The notes under the pieces were generated by a model. The model ran no database searches and had not been told where the DNA came from. It saw nothing but the letters and a program-made list of their open reading frames with translations. The position numbers were made by a program, and so were the translations under genes. Positions 40,516 through 52,971 of a stretch of DNA of 64,000 bases are shown in pieces (the stretch's first letter is position 1; each line of letters begins with the position of its first letter). The stretch covers positions 310,001 to 374,000 of the forward strand of contig NW_002476481.1 in the NCBI RefSeq assembly GCF_000189635.1, read 5' to 3'. This DNA is from Tetrahymena thermophila SB210. Taxonomy: Eukaryota > Ciliophora > Oligohymenophorea > Hymenostomatida > Tetrahymenidae.

Positions 40516-43500
40516 TCATTATTCTATTTCTTCATCATAAGTTCCTTATCCTCTAAGTATAAAATCTACAGTGGGACCTTCTTCCACACTGATTCTATAT
40601 TTTGATTTGTACATTAAATTTCTTTTAGGCTGTTAAGATATTTTAATTTAATTTTAAAATTGGGATTCTCAATTTAAAAAATGTAATTTACCTTAAAATT
40701 TATCAATATTTACTAAGGAATTATTTCATTTTAGTGATTTTTCATAGTTGTTATCATAGTTGGCAAAGTCAAAGTTTCTGGAAGGCTCTTGACAGGTATT
40801 GAAGGACCATAAAGAAGACCCTATTAATAAACAAATTTAATCAATTTATTTTATTAAAAATTAAATATAATTAAAAATATTTTGAGAATAAAACTTAATT
40901 AAGTTTATCAAAAAATGTTCATTTTTAGATAATTTTTAATATTCCTTTTTTTTATTTTGTGGATGAAATTATATATTTAAATAAAAGGTAGAATTTTAGT
41001 TTACCTCAGTGACAGAAAACTGGAATACATCTTAATCATCAGTGATAGCATTATTTTCGTACTCCTCTTATGTCATAGTTGCAGTGCCAAGGAATTTTTT
41101 GAAAGGGTTTTTTATATGATGAATTTTCCATTTTGCAGGTACTTTGCTTATATTTGAAATGAATATGGCTATTCTTTTAACATTATTTATATGCACAGTT
41201 CCAAAATCTTGAACTTCTTAGCCTGGAATATCTTCGTGGCCAGAAGTATTTAGTTATATGAGAGGACGTAAAAGGTGGCCTTCTAAATCTATTTCTTATT
41301 CATCTCCATTTGTGTATTTGATTCTCAGTTTACCAAACTCATAATTTTTATATGTCATTGGCCAAGCTTCTTCATCATGAACTTTTTAACCTTTGTATTT
41401 AATCATAAGTTTCATATTTGTATTCTATTCAAGTGTATAAGTCATTGCAAGAGGTAACTTTCCTTAATTATTACTGCTTAGGGCTTTAGTAAGTGAACGC
41501 TATTATCTAATAATCATAGAATTCAACACATTTGTTTTGCTAGTTGAGTTGACATCGTCGAGCTCAAAAGGTCCTTCAACTTCTAAATCAAATTTTACAG
41601 TGGCAAATCCTTTATTTACCAAACAGATTTCCTTGTGTTCCTTTTTATTATCGAACAGAGCCCATTTTTCAAATGTCAAAATATGTTTTCCATTATGAGT
41701 AAGCTATTTTTTTAAAAAATGTATAAAACTATTTGTATTTTTATTTTTAAAGATAAAATAATCTTTTAGATATTTTTCACACTTTAAAGATTATTTTTTT
41801 GACAAAATAAAAACATTTTTGATGAATTTTTAGTGTTTTATTTTATTTGATGAATTAAAAAACTTAAAAAAAATAATTAAATAAATTTTTTCTAATTAAA
41901 TACAAGCTTATCTAAGTAAAGCTAAGGTTTCTAAGTATGTGAGAGGATCTATAATATTAACTTATCTATTTTTATATGGGATTCTTCTTATCCATCTTTT
42001 CCAATAATCACTGGTTATGCTATTAGAACAGAAATAAAATCATTCGTTTCATTTGTTTAAAATTTAACTTTGAAAACCTTTTCTTCTCTTCCATGAATTA
42101 TCATCCCGCTTTTTATATAAAAATAATATTTTTAAAAAAATTATTATGACAAAAAGGTTTATAAAAAACTAACTCTTAGTTCATTAGTTAAATAAATTAT
42201 GCAAAGAATTAAATTTATAATTTTATGATTTATCAAATATTTCAGTAATTTTTAGGCTAAATTAATTTTAAAGAAACTTAATTTTTAGTCACATGCATAA
42301 CTAAGATTAAACTCATTTTAGTTAAGATTAAATAAAATATTCATTTATTACCTAGGATCAATTAAAAAGGGTTGACCTGGAATAGCTTCAGGAGGAGAGA
42401 TAGGAACAAAATTTAATTTACATATATCGCTAGAACCCAATTCAGGATCAGAGATTTTAATATCAAAGAAATCTTGTTCTTAATTATTTGAGTTCAGATT
42501 ATACATTTTCCATTCAATTTTTACTGTTTTAGGACCAGTGTTTGTAATTTTAAATTCCCTCTCCACCATAGTTCCGTTTTTCATATAGTGACCTAAATCA
42601 AATACAGGGTAAGCTCCTTTATAGTTTATTCCTAACTAATAGGGACTTATAATTACTGGTGAACCTTGTACATCAACTATTGTTGGTATTTTTCTTGTCT
42701 CTAGTCCTTCAATTTCAAGGAAGAGATTATCTTCAATTTTACCACTAATGTCATTAAAAACTGTAATTTTTATTATTTACTCTTCGTGAGCTCTTAAATT
42801 TCCACTGCTAGGCTCACAGACTAAATTATTTTTATGAAAAATAAATTATTTAAAATATTTTTTAATAAAAATGGATTATTTACCAATTGCAAACCCTTTA
42901 TCATTTTATAGATGGAATCTTTATTCTTTATCAAGTTTTCTTGCTGCATTTAGTTCCTAACCTGCTTTTGAATGGAAATTTTTAACTTTTTCATGGTCAG
43001 CAGTAATAAGAGATACTGTGGTGATTCTGTTTGTTTTATTTTTGAGCTAGCTAATTCTATAATTCGATGTATTCACTAGAACTTTACTTTTTGTAAATGT
43101 ATTACTGTCATTAACTGCACTTTACATAGTAATTGAAGGATTTTATTAGTTGGATTTGAATTACTTAACCTTTTATTCTGGTGATTATAATTAATCCTAA
43201 ATGAGTTATGAATCTTAGACTTATTCTTAGTTATATTCATTTTCATTGTGTTCATGTTCTTCCTCATTAATTTGAGAAATATCAGGCTAGATGAATGATT
43301 AGGTTAGGTCTGCTTTGATTTTTGTAAACGGCTGATAATTTTCAGAATATATGTTAAATTTAGTATGAATTCCTGATGTATTTGATAGAATGACATATAT
43401 TGATTTAGGTTAATTAATCTAGCACCCAAAGAATTCCAGTTTATGAAGAGGTTCCTTTTTGAAATTAGTAGGGACAGTGTTTAAAGAAGTGTTATTAGCT

Positions 43501-46500
43501 TATTTACTGAGCTTCTATGTTATTTCGAAATTTTTGAACTCTTGTGTATTTCTCATGCTTTTAAGAAGCATACTGTTTTTGATATTACTTTTCATTATTA
43601 ATGTGTTAAATAAATTTGTATTGTCATTCTCTTCAGCTACCTTTAAATTCTACTTGAGTTCATTATCTTCCTAAACTATCATTCTTTCGAAGCTTACTGA
43701 AAGACCAAAAACTTTTGTGCTTATTTGAAAACCTAGAGGATATTTCATATCTTTAATATTGCAAACAAAAATATTATCTAAAGTTTCTCCCTTGTATACT
43801 ACTAAATTTATTTTGATAACTTTGTTTGTTTTTGGTTTTAATTTCCCTTTTTATGGTTCAAACTCTATTTTGTAAGCAGAAGTGTTTGGAATTTCCCATT
43901 CAAATTCAGCTTCGATATTACCTGTATAATTATTATTTTAAAAATGTTTAGAGTGAATCTAAAGAACATGAATCAATTTACCTAGATTTTGTAATTCTAT
44001 GTATTATTTGGAGTGTTTGCGGTCAATGATGTTAACGTTGTTAGCATAAATACAAGGGAAATCAAGAGATAATCTATTTAAACTGACTATTATTTTTTGA
44101 ATCTCTGCTTAAACATTTAAGAAGAGTGGATCTTTAGAATGTTCAACTTGTATTTCAAGAATTGTTTTGTACGATTCTGGCGCACCAGCTTTACACTTTA
44201 CATTAATAGCTCTCTTTTCATATGGTTAAATGAGAAGTGCTTACTCTTCTATTTCTAAAGAGCATTTCAAATGATGTTGCTCATACTCATCTTAATCAAG
44301 CAAAGTATCTGGACCATAAAGGTCAATAGTTCCAAGCGAGGTCAACTTTTGAATACTGTTTGAAATTCCCTTTTCTGATATGTATGCATATTTTTTAATA
44401 AATAAAACCAAAAATTGTGTTTATTACTTAATTTTTAATTAATATCTCTTATAGCTATTTCAACAGCTACAGGAGATGTATTTTCAATTATTAGCTTTGT
44501 TGTCTTATTTTCATATTGCCTCATTAATCCAAAATCTAGAATGGGCTAAGCTATCTTTATACTTGGACCTACAAAGTTTCCCAATACCTGTAATAATTAT
44601 TAAGTCCTTTAAAATATATTTATTTAGCTAAAAGTATTATTACTTCATAAGTAAGAGAATGACTAATATCAAAATTTATTTAAAGCATTGCTTTCTAGTT
44701 TTATCCAACTACATCTGATGAAAAAGTAACTTTGACTTCATACTTAGAATTTGGACCTATTGAACCCTTTTTATTTATATTAAAAATCTATTTTAATTTC
44801 CCAAACACATATTAATTTTAATTAATCTTATGAAAAATTTATATATATTAATTAAGAATAAATAATTACAGTGTCTTATTCCACAAAGCATATTACTGAC
44901 TCAGTAGTTATTATAGAAATATCAAAGTTTATTGTTGTAGCTGATTCGTTTTTCAAAACAAAAATATCTTGATATTCCTAATGAACTGCAAGAGGAGATG
45001 GAAAATATTGGAAAGGTTTATTTATGGAAACAGGTGCCCAAGTGCTCAGCCCTACTAGTTTTAGATCAAAATAGGCTACACTTGGCCTTGCTGTGTTACT
45101 TCCAACAAAACCAGGAAGATTATCTTTAGGTAGATTCTAGGGATGGGCTACCTTTGATGTCATGTATTGTTGAAGGTATGGAGAAACGTTTCTAATACTC
45201 TCAAATGGTATTTCATCAATAAAAAAAGTAGCGTTTTCAAAAATTGGAACAGGTTAATTAGTGAGAAAACTGAACTAGAATTCAACTATTTATTAAGGTT
45301 CGAATACACCTGAATTAGGAGTAATGCTAAAGCAATAGTCTTCTTTATTATCAAAAAGAGTTTGATAATCACTACCACCTGCATCGGTCTTGGCTGATTT
45401 TTAATCTTATTGAATCATATTATCTTTAAATAAATTCCAATGAAATTTAATTTCGACATCAGAAGTGTTTTTTAACAATAATTTTCTGGTTTTTTGAATT
45501 CCAGGAAGTGCATTTTCAAAGAACATCCTATTCATATTTTGTAGTTCTTGTTTAAAATCAGAAACCTTTAAGTCATCAACTCCGTAAATTGCTACTTCTG
45601 CCATATTACCACTTCCTTTTAAAGTATATTCTGCACTAGTGTGATTATCACATGCTAAAATAATTTTCTTAATTTCTTCACCTTCTTTCTCAGGAGTAAA
45701 TGTAACAACTATCTCTTATGTTTCTCCATGCTGCATATAAAATTCACATGGAAATAAAACAAAATTCCCAGTAAACAATGTGTCTTAGTCCATTTAATCA
45801 TCATCTTCTTCACTACTAAAAAATCTAAACCCACAATCTCCACCTTTGTTTGTTATCTTAAATACTTACTGGCTTCTGTCGCCTATCCAGCAACTTTTGC
45901 AATCTAAAACCTATGGCAAATTTAATTCAGGTGGATTCCTTTTAGCTTTGATTGGCACCTAATTAAATAATCAAGATAATTTTTTACTGATTTGATGCTA
46001 ACTAAAGGTTTGTATTTGTTTTGAGCAAATATAAAATAAATATTAATTTTTACAGTAAATGCATTTATTTCATTTATAATTTATAAGCCATCGTTCTGTT
46101 CAGCTAGAGATTAGGCATAATATTGAATAGTAAAAATAACACTCATGCCAGGTGCTACCATTCCTAGCTCTTAATTTTCTAAATATTTTTCATCTGACTC
46201 ACTCTTTGGAAGAGGAGTAGGATATTTTACTTCCTTGATAGAAAAACAGCTCCTATAAAAATAAAATAGATTTTTGATAAAAAAATGAAAGGATAAAATT
46301 TTCAACTAAAATCTTAATTATATTTTATTATTAATTTCATATGATAGATTTTATTTAATTATTTATTTATTTAAGTAAGAATATTTGGAAAAGATAACTT
46401 ACAATTAAGGAGGAAGGAACTTAATTCTTCGTGAAACACTATCTATGTTAGTAATATTAAGCTTAATTTCATATATTTTATCGATTTCATATTCTTAAAA

Positions 46501-47096
46501 GATAACTTGCTCTGGGTGTGCTCTAAATGGACACTCTTTATCATTCATATCAACTATAACTCCCTAATATATAAATCATAAAGATAATTAAGTACATAAA
46601 TAATGTGTAACTATGAATAAGTTAATATTGAAATTTTGCATTATTTAATGATAAAATTAAGAATTTTAATGAGCTTTATTATGAATTTTATCTTGAAAAT
46701 TGAATGTCATTTTTTATTATTTACGGGCTTTGTATTTAAATCAGTGAATTATATTGGAGGGCGGATAACACGGAAACGAGGGTTCTTCATAAATGTTATC
46801 TTTTTATTCATATTTTTTATAATCTTTTGGTTAATTAGCTTGTCTTAAATGCTCATTTCGTTGACATAATCAGGCCTTTTAATAATTTTGCTTTATCCTT
46901 AATTCTACGTTGCTTCTAATTCTTTTTCCATTGTATCTCCAGACTTAAAATCAAAGTCCTTACTAGTAATCAAATCCTCTCCATTTTTTTGAGATCTAAC
47001 ACTATCATTATATGCTTAAATTCTATTAGGAGCAGCTGACTTTTTTTAAACTGAAGCAGCTGCTTTCTAAGGACTATTTTTTAAAATTGACGCCAT
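40516..47096 (-). CDS. multi-ASH/MSP-domain axonemal (central-apparatus type) protein, DLEC1/HYDIN/CFAP74-like
   Basis: About 13 exons encoding roughly 1,700 residues. First exons: 46725-47096, 46403-46563, 46054-46252 and 44870-45958; phases agree. The ATG at 47096 opens a Ser/Ala/Lys-rich leader (MASILKNSPQKAAASVQKK). From the second exon the protein is a series of Ig-like ASH/MSP-type modules: FRAHPEQVIFQEYEIDKIY...LNITNIDSVSRRIKFLPPQ, then VAPGMSVIFTIQYY, and later EIVVTFTPEKEGEE...GSGNMAE. It ends with IPQQILINFKPKRNLMYKSK and FILRGQGTYDEEIEQ, then TGA at 40516-40518. Modules of this pattern recur in HYDIN, DLEC1/FAP81, CFAP47, CFAP65 and CFAP74, which build the central pair apparatus and related axonemal structures. 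The length is close to DLEC1 (about 1,750 aa), but choosing the exact orthologue would need a profile search. Role: ciliary structure and motility. Middle exon borders (41.7-44.8 kb) are approximate. Confidence 0.8.
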
Positions 47097-48395
47097 AATT
47101 TGTAAAATTTAAGTTTATCTTTAAAAATAAATTTAAGTGCAATCTATCTATATATGTCTTTCAACCTAATTAATTATTTTATTGAGTTAGTAAAGAATGC
47201 AGCTACTATTTGTATTGATTGTTCAGCTTAATAAATTATATATTAAATAAATCTGTTATTTATCAATATATCTATCTAATTCAATATTGATAATTTATTT
47301 AATAACATATTAAAGCATTTATCAATAATAAATATAATCAAACTCAATTAAAACCACATTCAATTCTTTTTTGAATATTTTTTTTGGTTTAAATTAAAAT
47401 TATTCTAAAATTATTTTCATTAATTTTTTCTTTCCATCTTTCAATAAATTAAATTAGGTATTTTATTAAAAACTTAAAAAAATAAATAAACATTTTAAAT
47501 CTATCTTTTAACTATTCAAATCAAATAATTTAATTTAGTTTTACAAAAAAGAATTTAAATTTTTTTATCATTTAAATTTGTTAACTAAAAAAAATAAATT
47601 TAAATTTAATTAAAATTTATTTTAAATTTGAAATGGTTTTCAATTTTTTTGTTTCATACTTTTTTATTTTAATTGGACAAATTTTTTCATTTTTAATAGA
47701 TTTAAATATTAAAATCACACCAAAATATTAATAATGTTTAAAAAAAATTTTTTTTATCAAAAGTAAATTTTATTTTAATATTCAATTAGAAATTAAATTT
47801 TTTAATCATTTATTCATTAGTCCTAAAAAACAAAATTGTAATATTTTTAATTTTCTTGAAAATATTTTTAAATTTAATATTAATTTTTGATTATTTTTTA
47901 AGAAGAAGCTTTTAATACCAAAAATTGTTCATAAAGGATGAAGAAAATAAATTAATGTAAATATGTTACATAATCAATCAAAATATTGTAAATCACAATA
48001 TTTAAGAGAAATTATTCACTTTTAATTTTAAAATATTATATTTTTGTTAATTTTTAATTTTTAAAAAGCTCTCATTTTACTTTAAAGAAAATAGATATAT
48101 ATTTATATATAATTAGCATGCAAGTAATCAATAAGCAATTAATACTTTACTCTAAGGCGTATTTTCCATTAATTATAGCTTTCAACAAACTAAGTAATTT
48201 GTAAATTATCAATCCTTAACATAATTTATTTATTTTTATAATGTATTTATTTTCCTATTATTTAATAGATTTTTTAGAAGGTTAGCAAAACGAACTAATG
48301 AAAGAATCAATATATGAATACGTTGAATAAGATTCTTTTAGATATAGTTAGTTATATTCAATATAAATTTTGTATTTTAAGATAAACAAGATATC
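47097..48395. other. intergenic, containing left part of tandem duplication
   Basis: AT-rich DNA upstream of the ASH-protein gene. From about 47630 onward it is recognisably similar to 48870-49600 (see the tandem duplication). No separate gene seen. Confidence 0.6.
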
Positions 48396-50064
48396 TCAAA
48401 GATGTTCTTGTAATTCATCTTGAAGAGTGTCTTCTGAAATACAATATGAAGAAATAGGTCTTCCATTAAACATTCTTCCATCAATATTCTTTGCACAATT
48501 TACTGCGCCAGTAGCATCATTAAACAATACAAATACAGAACCACAAGGACTACGAATTGCTACAAATACTTCAACAACATCGCCATACTTTTTGCATTCC
48601 TCTAATAAATAATTTTAATAAAATATTTAGTATTAACTTAACTCATTTAATATGAATGAGTTTTTTAATCAATTTAAACATTTAATTACCACTAACATCT
48701 TCTTTAAGATCTGTGAAGAAATCGGGATCGTTTTAGAAATCAGTTTCTGTAAACATATTTACTAATACTATATAGTTGGTGGGCAACAAACTTGTAGGAG
48801 GTCTATTTCCAACCATGAAGTTATATTGAAATAAAGGATCCTAAGCTATATTTTTATTTTAAATTTGAAATAGATTTTTATTTTTTATTTCATTCCTTTT
48901 TATTCTATTCGTTCATTTTTAATATAGAATAAAATAATCAATTCACACAAAAATATTTTAATGAATTTTTTCTGATAAAAATTATATTTTATTTTACTAT
49001 TGAGTTAAAAATTAAATTTTTAAAACATTAAATTAAAAATTTGTTAGTCCAAAGAAACCAAATTGTAATCTTTTTAAAAAGCAGCAATAAATGCCAAAAG
49101 TTTCTCAAAAAATAAAAATAGTAAATAAATAATAAGTATTTATGATTATGAATAAATTATGAACAAAATAAATTAATGAAAATATGTTATGTTGATAACA
49201 TCAACCAATCAATATATCGTAAATCACAAAATTTAAGAGACAATATTTACTTTTAATTTTAAAATATTATATTTATGTTAATTTTTAAAAAGCACTCTTT
49301 TTACTTTAAAGATAATAGATATATATTTATATATAATTAGCAAAAGTAATCAATAAGCAATAACTACTTTACTCTAAGGCGTATTTTTCATTAATTGTAG
49401 CTTTCAACAAACTAAGTAATTTCTAATTATCAATCCTTAACTTAATTTATTTATATTTAGAATACATTTATTTACCTATTATTTAATAGATTATATTTTG
49501 CAAGCTAGTAAATTGAACTAATGAATGAATGAATGCTTTGAATAAGGTGCTTTTAGATATAGTTAGTTATATTCAATATAAATTTTGTATTTTATGATAA
49601 ACAAATCTCTCAGAGATGTTCTTGTAATTCATCTTGTAGAGTATCTTCTGAAATACAATAAGAAGAAATAGGTCTTCCATTAAACATTCTTCCATCCATA
49701 TTCTTTGCACAAGTAACTGCACCAACAGCATCATTAAACAATACAAATACAGAACCACAAGGACTACGAATTGCTACAAATACTTCAACAACATCACCAT
49801 ACTTTTTGCATTCCTCTAATAAATAATTATAATAAAATATTTAGTATTAACTTAACTAATTTAATATGAATAAGTTTTTTGATCAATTAAATCATTTAAT
49901 TACCACTAACATCTTCTTTAAGATCTGCAAAGAAAGAGGGATCATTTTTGAAATCACTTTCTGCAAACATATTTACTAATACTATATAGTTGGTGGGCAA
50001 CAAACTTGTAGGAGGTCTATTTCCAGCCATGAAGTTATTTTGAATTTAAGGATTCTGAGCTATA
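47630..50064. repeat. tandem duplication, unit about 1.2 kb, spanning 3' exons of the splicing-factor gene
   Basis: The left unit (about 47630-48852) and right unit (about 48855-50064) align through 3' flank, last exon, intron and the 3' half of the preceding exon. The coding parts are the most similar: last exons 48396-48601 and 49610-49815 differ at roughly 11 of 206 bases by eye. Flanks keep long shared words (agatatagttagttatat, actttactctaaggcgtatt) with indels. The units meet at an attttaaatttgaaat word found near 47625 and 48860. Confidence 0.92.
48396..48845 (-). CDS. duplicated UHM (RRM-like) terminal exon pair, possible alternative last exons of the RBM39-like gene
   Basis: Two exons, 48690-48845 and 48396-48601, are the downstream copy of the last part of the splicing-factor gene. 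The frame is intact: QDPLFQYNFMVGNRPP...VLVNMFTETDFQNDP, splice, then ECKKYGDVVEVFVAIRSPCG...DGRMFNGRPISSYC...LQEHL and TGA at 48396-48398. The last exon differs from the main copy at three residues (V/T, T/N, M/I); the preceding exon has more changes. A GT donor at 48689 and AG acceptors at both exon starts are present. The 5' acceptor (aaaatatag before 48845) lies near the duplication seam. It is in phase with the donor at 50340 of the main gene (one base carried over), so splicing past 49610-50221 would give an in-frame protein with a shortened linker. It has no obvious start of its own, so an unexpressed gene fragment is the alternative. Confidence 0.6.
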
Positions 50065-51633
50065 TTCAAGCTTGGTAAATTGGCTATACCAGGAATAGGA
50101 AGTGGAGTGTTTACAGTAGGCTAAGCAGCTGTTTCAGTTCCAGGCACAGAAAGAGTAGAGTTACCTGCTAATTTCTTCATTAATTCCAGCTTTTTGGCTG
50201 CTGAGTGCAAGAAAACTTTATCTAATATATTAATAAATAAATAAATAAATAAATAAATATAAAATTTAAAGTATGTTTTGCGTCTATTTATTTTTTATCA
50301 CAAAAATCTTTTATATTTTTTATCTAATAATTTGCTTACTTTCATTCTGATCTAAATCAATGTTATCTTGAGTTTGAGTTCCTCCTAAACTTGAAGGGAA
50401 AAGAGGTTGAACGGGAGCGAAAGATAAATTAACTGCTACAGGAGTAACAGAAATCTTTTGATCTTATAATTTAAATCCATTCATCATCTTAATAGCTTCA
50501 TGAGCATCACTTTTCTTTTTGAAAGTCAAGTAACCAAAACCAAGGCATTTTCCTTAAGCATTAACAGGCAATTCAACAGATTCAATATCACCGTATTTTT
50601 AGAATATATCCTTTAAATCTTATTCGTTCATATCAGCTAGTTTTCCATTTAAACCACCAACAAAAACTTTAACAGGACCTTCTTGTAACTTGGCTAATTG
50701 CTCTTTTAAGGCTTCTGCTCTTTGTCTCTTAATTTCTCTTTTCATTTAACAATTATTGATTTTAAAAAAAATATAACTTTAATTTCAACAATGAATAGAA
50801 ACAAGATATGAATTAGTATTTTAAAAAAATAAATGATAAAAAGTATTTTAATTAAATACCTTGCAGCTAAGGCAGCTCTGTTCTTTTCGGCTTATGAATG
50901 CTGGATTCTCACTTCAGACATTGGCACTTCTTCACCTTTTAAGAAGAAAGGTTTAGTGTCAGCAGCCAAAGCTTTGTCAACATCTTCCTTAATATAAAAT
51001 TCAGCATAAGCAACACCCTTAGACTTCTTAGTCTTTTAATCTCTAATGAGCTTAATATCTCTAACTTTAGAAGCACCACAATGTTTGGTTAAGTAACGCC
51101 AAATATCTTTTTCCTCAGCCTTTGAAGGTAGCTAATAAATCATAACAGTTAAATCTTCTCTGGCAGCATCTTCTGCATCCTTGTCTAATGATAAAAAAAA
51201 TTATATATTAGTGATATTTTGATTATTGATATTAGCTTGAATTATTTTTAGAGTAATTTAATAAATAAAATTTACTTAATTTTTCAATTTATTGCTCAAG
51301 CTCCCTCTTTTTTAGCTCGATTCTTTCGACAGATGTTAGCTGTCTTGTTTCTTAAGACTTCGAGATAGCCTCTTAGCTCTATTTTTCTTCAGTTTTTCTT
51401 TCAGAAGAGTGATGGTGCTTCTTGTCCTTCTTTGATGATCTGGAACGATGCTTTTTGCTTTTTTTGCCAGATCTGGATCTGGATCTACTGCTATGTTTCT
51501 TTTTGCTTTTCTTCTTGTTGGATCTTGATCTGCTTTTTGATTTATGATGCTTCTTCTTTTTGCTCTTTTTTTCATCTTTGTCATCTCTAATGTCCCCGTT
51601 GGAACCGTTTTCTAATCCTTGATTTGCCTATTA
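49610..51633 (-). CDS. SR-type splicing factor, RBM39 (CAPER)/U2AF-like, RS domain + RRM1 + RRM2 + UHM; 5' end not fixed
   Basis: Exons 51276-51633, 50860-51184, 50340-50737, 49904-50221 and 49610-49815 are joined in consistent phase. The protein starts with an RS/KS region (for example KSKSRSRSNKKKSKKKHSS), then ERIELKKRELEQQIEKLN. RRM1 follows (LTVMIYQLPSK...KSKGVAYAEF) and ends in RIQHSQAEKNRAA, a hallmark of the RBM39/CC1-like family (QASQAEKNRAA). RRM2 is VKVFVGGLNGK...CLGFGYLTF. A linker leads to a UHM: NYIVLVNMFAESDF, EECKKYGDVVEVFV and the RxF motif in DGRMFNGR. UHMs bind ULM tryptophan peptides of SF3B1/U2AF-type factors. TGA is at 49610-49612. Position 51633 follows an AG acceptor-like site and there is no in-frame ATG in this exon, so a first coding exon lies upstream. 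One candidate is an ATG near 51.82 kb (MLNKLQHLINDSDIK), but its donor is weak. Role: nuclear pre-mRNA splicing. Confidence 0.9.
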
Positions 51634-52598
51634 CTTTTTTATTTATTTTATAAGAGAGAAGAGATAGATAGATAGTTAGAATCATTTTTATATTCTAAAT
51701 TCTTGTTCATATGAATGCTTTATTTATTTATTAATATGCTGCTATAATAATTAACTCTATTATATTTTTTTATTTTAATGTCACTGTCATTAATTAAATG
51801 CTGAAGCTTATTCAACATTTAACTAATAATCTAAAAATTCTCCAAAATCCTATAAAAATCTGTTTTTAAATTTTTAGCCCTAAAATTATTTTATTTATTA
51901 TCTTAAGTTTCAAGTTGAGGCAAACAAAAAACTTCAAAATTTCCCTAAATTATATTTTTTTATAATTTATTTAAAAAGGAAGGTCAACAACAACTTCCCG
52001 CACCACAACTAACTAACAAAACGATTTAGTTTAGTTTGTTTGAATCTTCTCCTTTAATCTCTATTTACTCACTAACTAACTACCTATTTTATTTATTTTT
52101 TATTGTTCTTCTAATTTATTCCAAACTAAAGTGAGATTTAAGTAGTGTCAGTTGTTGTTGGCAGTGACAATTATGTGGGAATGTGTGGCAAAGTAGTGTA
52201 ATGAATGATGGCAACTCATTTTCGGATAATTTTTCTCTAGAGCCTGAATCATGGTAAAAAGGAAGATATTCAGAAAAATTATGTATTATTTCCACAAACA
52301 AAATAACGCATTACAAAATATTTAATATCTCTAAATTATTTCTTAAAACTAGAGGGCTATTCACATATTTTTTTAAAAATTTTATGGGAAAAATTATTAT
52401 AATTAAATGGTTAAACAAAAAATTGCTTTTCCTTAAGACATTTAGAAAATTATTCTTTTATTTTACATATAAAAGTTTCAGATATTATAAATTATTAATT
52501 TGTTTGAATATTAAATAAGTTTTTTTTATTTATTAATTGCATTTTCCTCGCTGATTTTTCAAATTTTAAATCTAATTTTGATTCTGAAATTGAAAAAA
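51634..52598. other. divergent intergenic / 5' region of the splicing-factor gene
   Basis: Presumably contains the missing first exon and promoter of the RBM39-like gene, and perhaps a promoter for a small rightward gene. It is less AT-rich at about 51.98-52.28 kb than the spacers. Open frames on both strands there show some plausible codons but no consistent splice model. Confidence 0.4.
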
Positions 52599-52971
52599 AT
52601 GTCTAGCAAAAATTATCTTTCTCAAAAGATGAAGCTATTGGCATTTTTAAACGAATTTTCAGGTGAGTTATCTTTTTTTTAATTATTTATGTGCACCTAA
52701 ATTTAAAGAGCAAATGCTTTTATTGTTTTATATTAAAGACCTAAAAAATTTTTATTATTTTTGGCATACTTTGTTTGTTTTTAGTGTAAATAGCCACCTA
52801 ATTGATGATTTAAGTTAAAAATGGTAACAAAATAAATGGGAATTAGTGAAATATTAACTATTTATCAAAGTAAATTTTATAGCGCTATGTTATTTTTAAG
52901 AGATTTAAAAGGTAAATTTAATTACGTTAAAAAGAGCTTCAGCTTAGTCTAGATCTATATCCATTTGTTGA
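52599..52971 (+). CDS. possible small three-exon gene, 63 aa, unknown function
   Basis: Exons 52599-52662, 52785-52823 and 52883-52971 total 192 nt with matching phases (1, 1). Both introns have GT..AG ends with pyrimidine- or T-rich acceptors (GTGAGT donor; tttgtttttag and ttttatag acceptors), and TGA is at 52969-52971. The product begins MSSKNYLSQKMKLLAFLNEF and continues VQIATQLMIQVKN, suggesting mostly helix. No family is recognised. Short frames assemble easily in this genome, so this is only a candidate. It is divergent to the splicing-factor gene and may share its promoter region. Confidence 0.3.

Noticed and set aside
43076-43674. Frames on both strands inside 43.0-43.7 kb
   Set aside because: They overlap a long exon of the multi-ASH protein in other frames and have low-complexity composition.
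51336-51584. 82-residue basic frame on the minus strand (MTKMKKRAKRRS...)
   Set aside because: It is the wrong frame of the RS-domain exon. The neighbouring frame gives the KSRSRSRS repeat and continues into RRM1.
52116-52301. 61-codon minus-strand frame (MFVEIIHNFSEYLPF...) as first exon of the splicing factor
   Set aside because: The frame is open and has a possible GT donor further on, but its phase does not join the RS exon at 51633 cleanly; evidence too weak to annotate.
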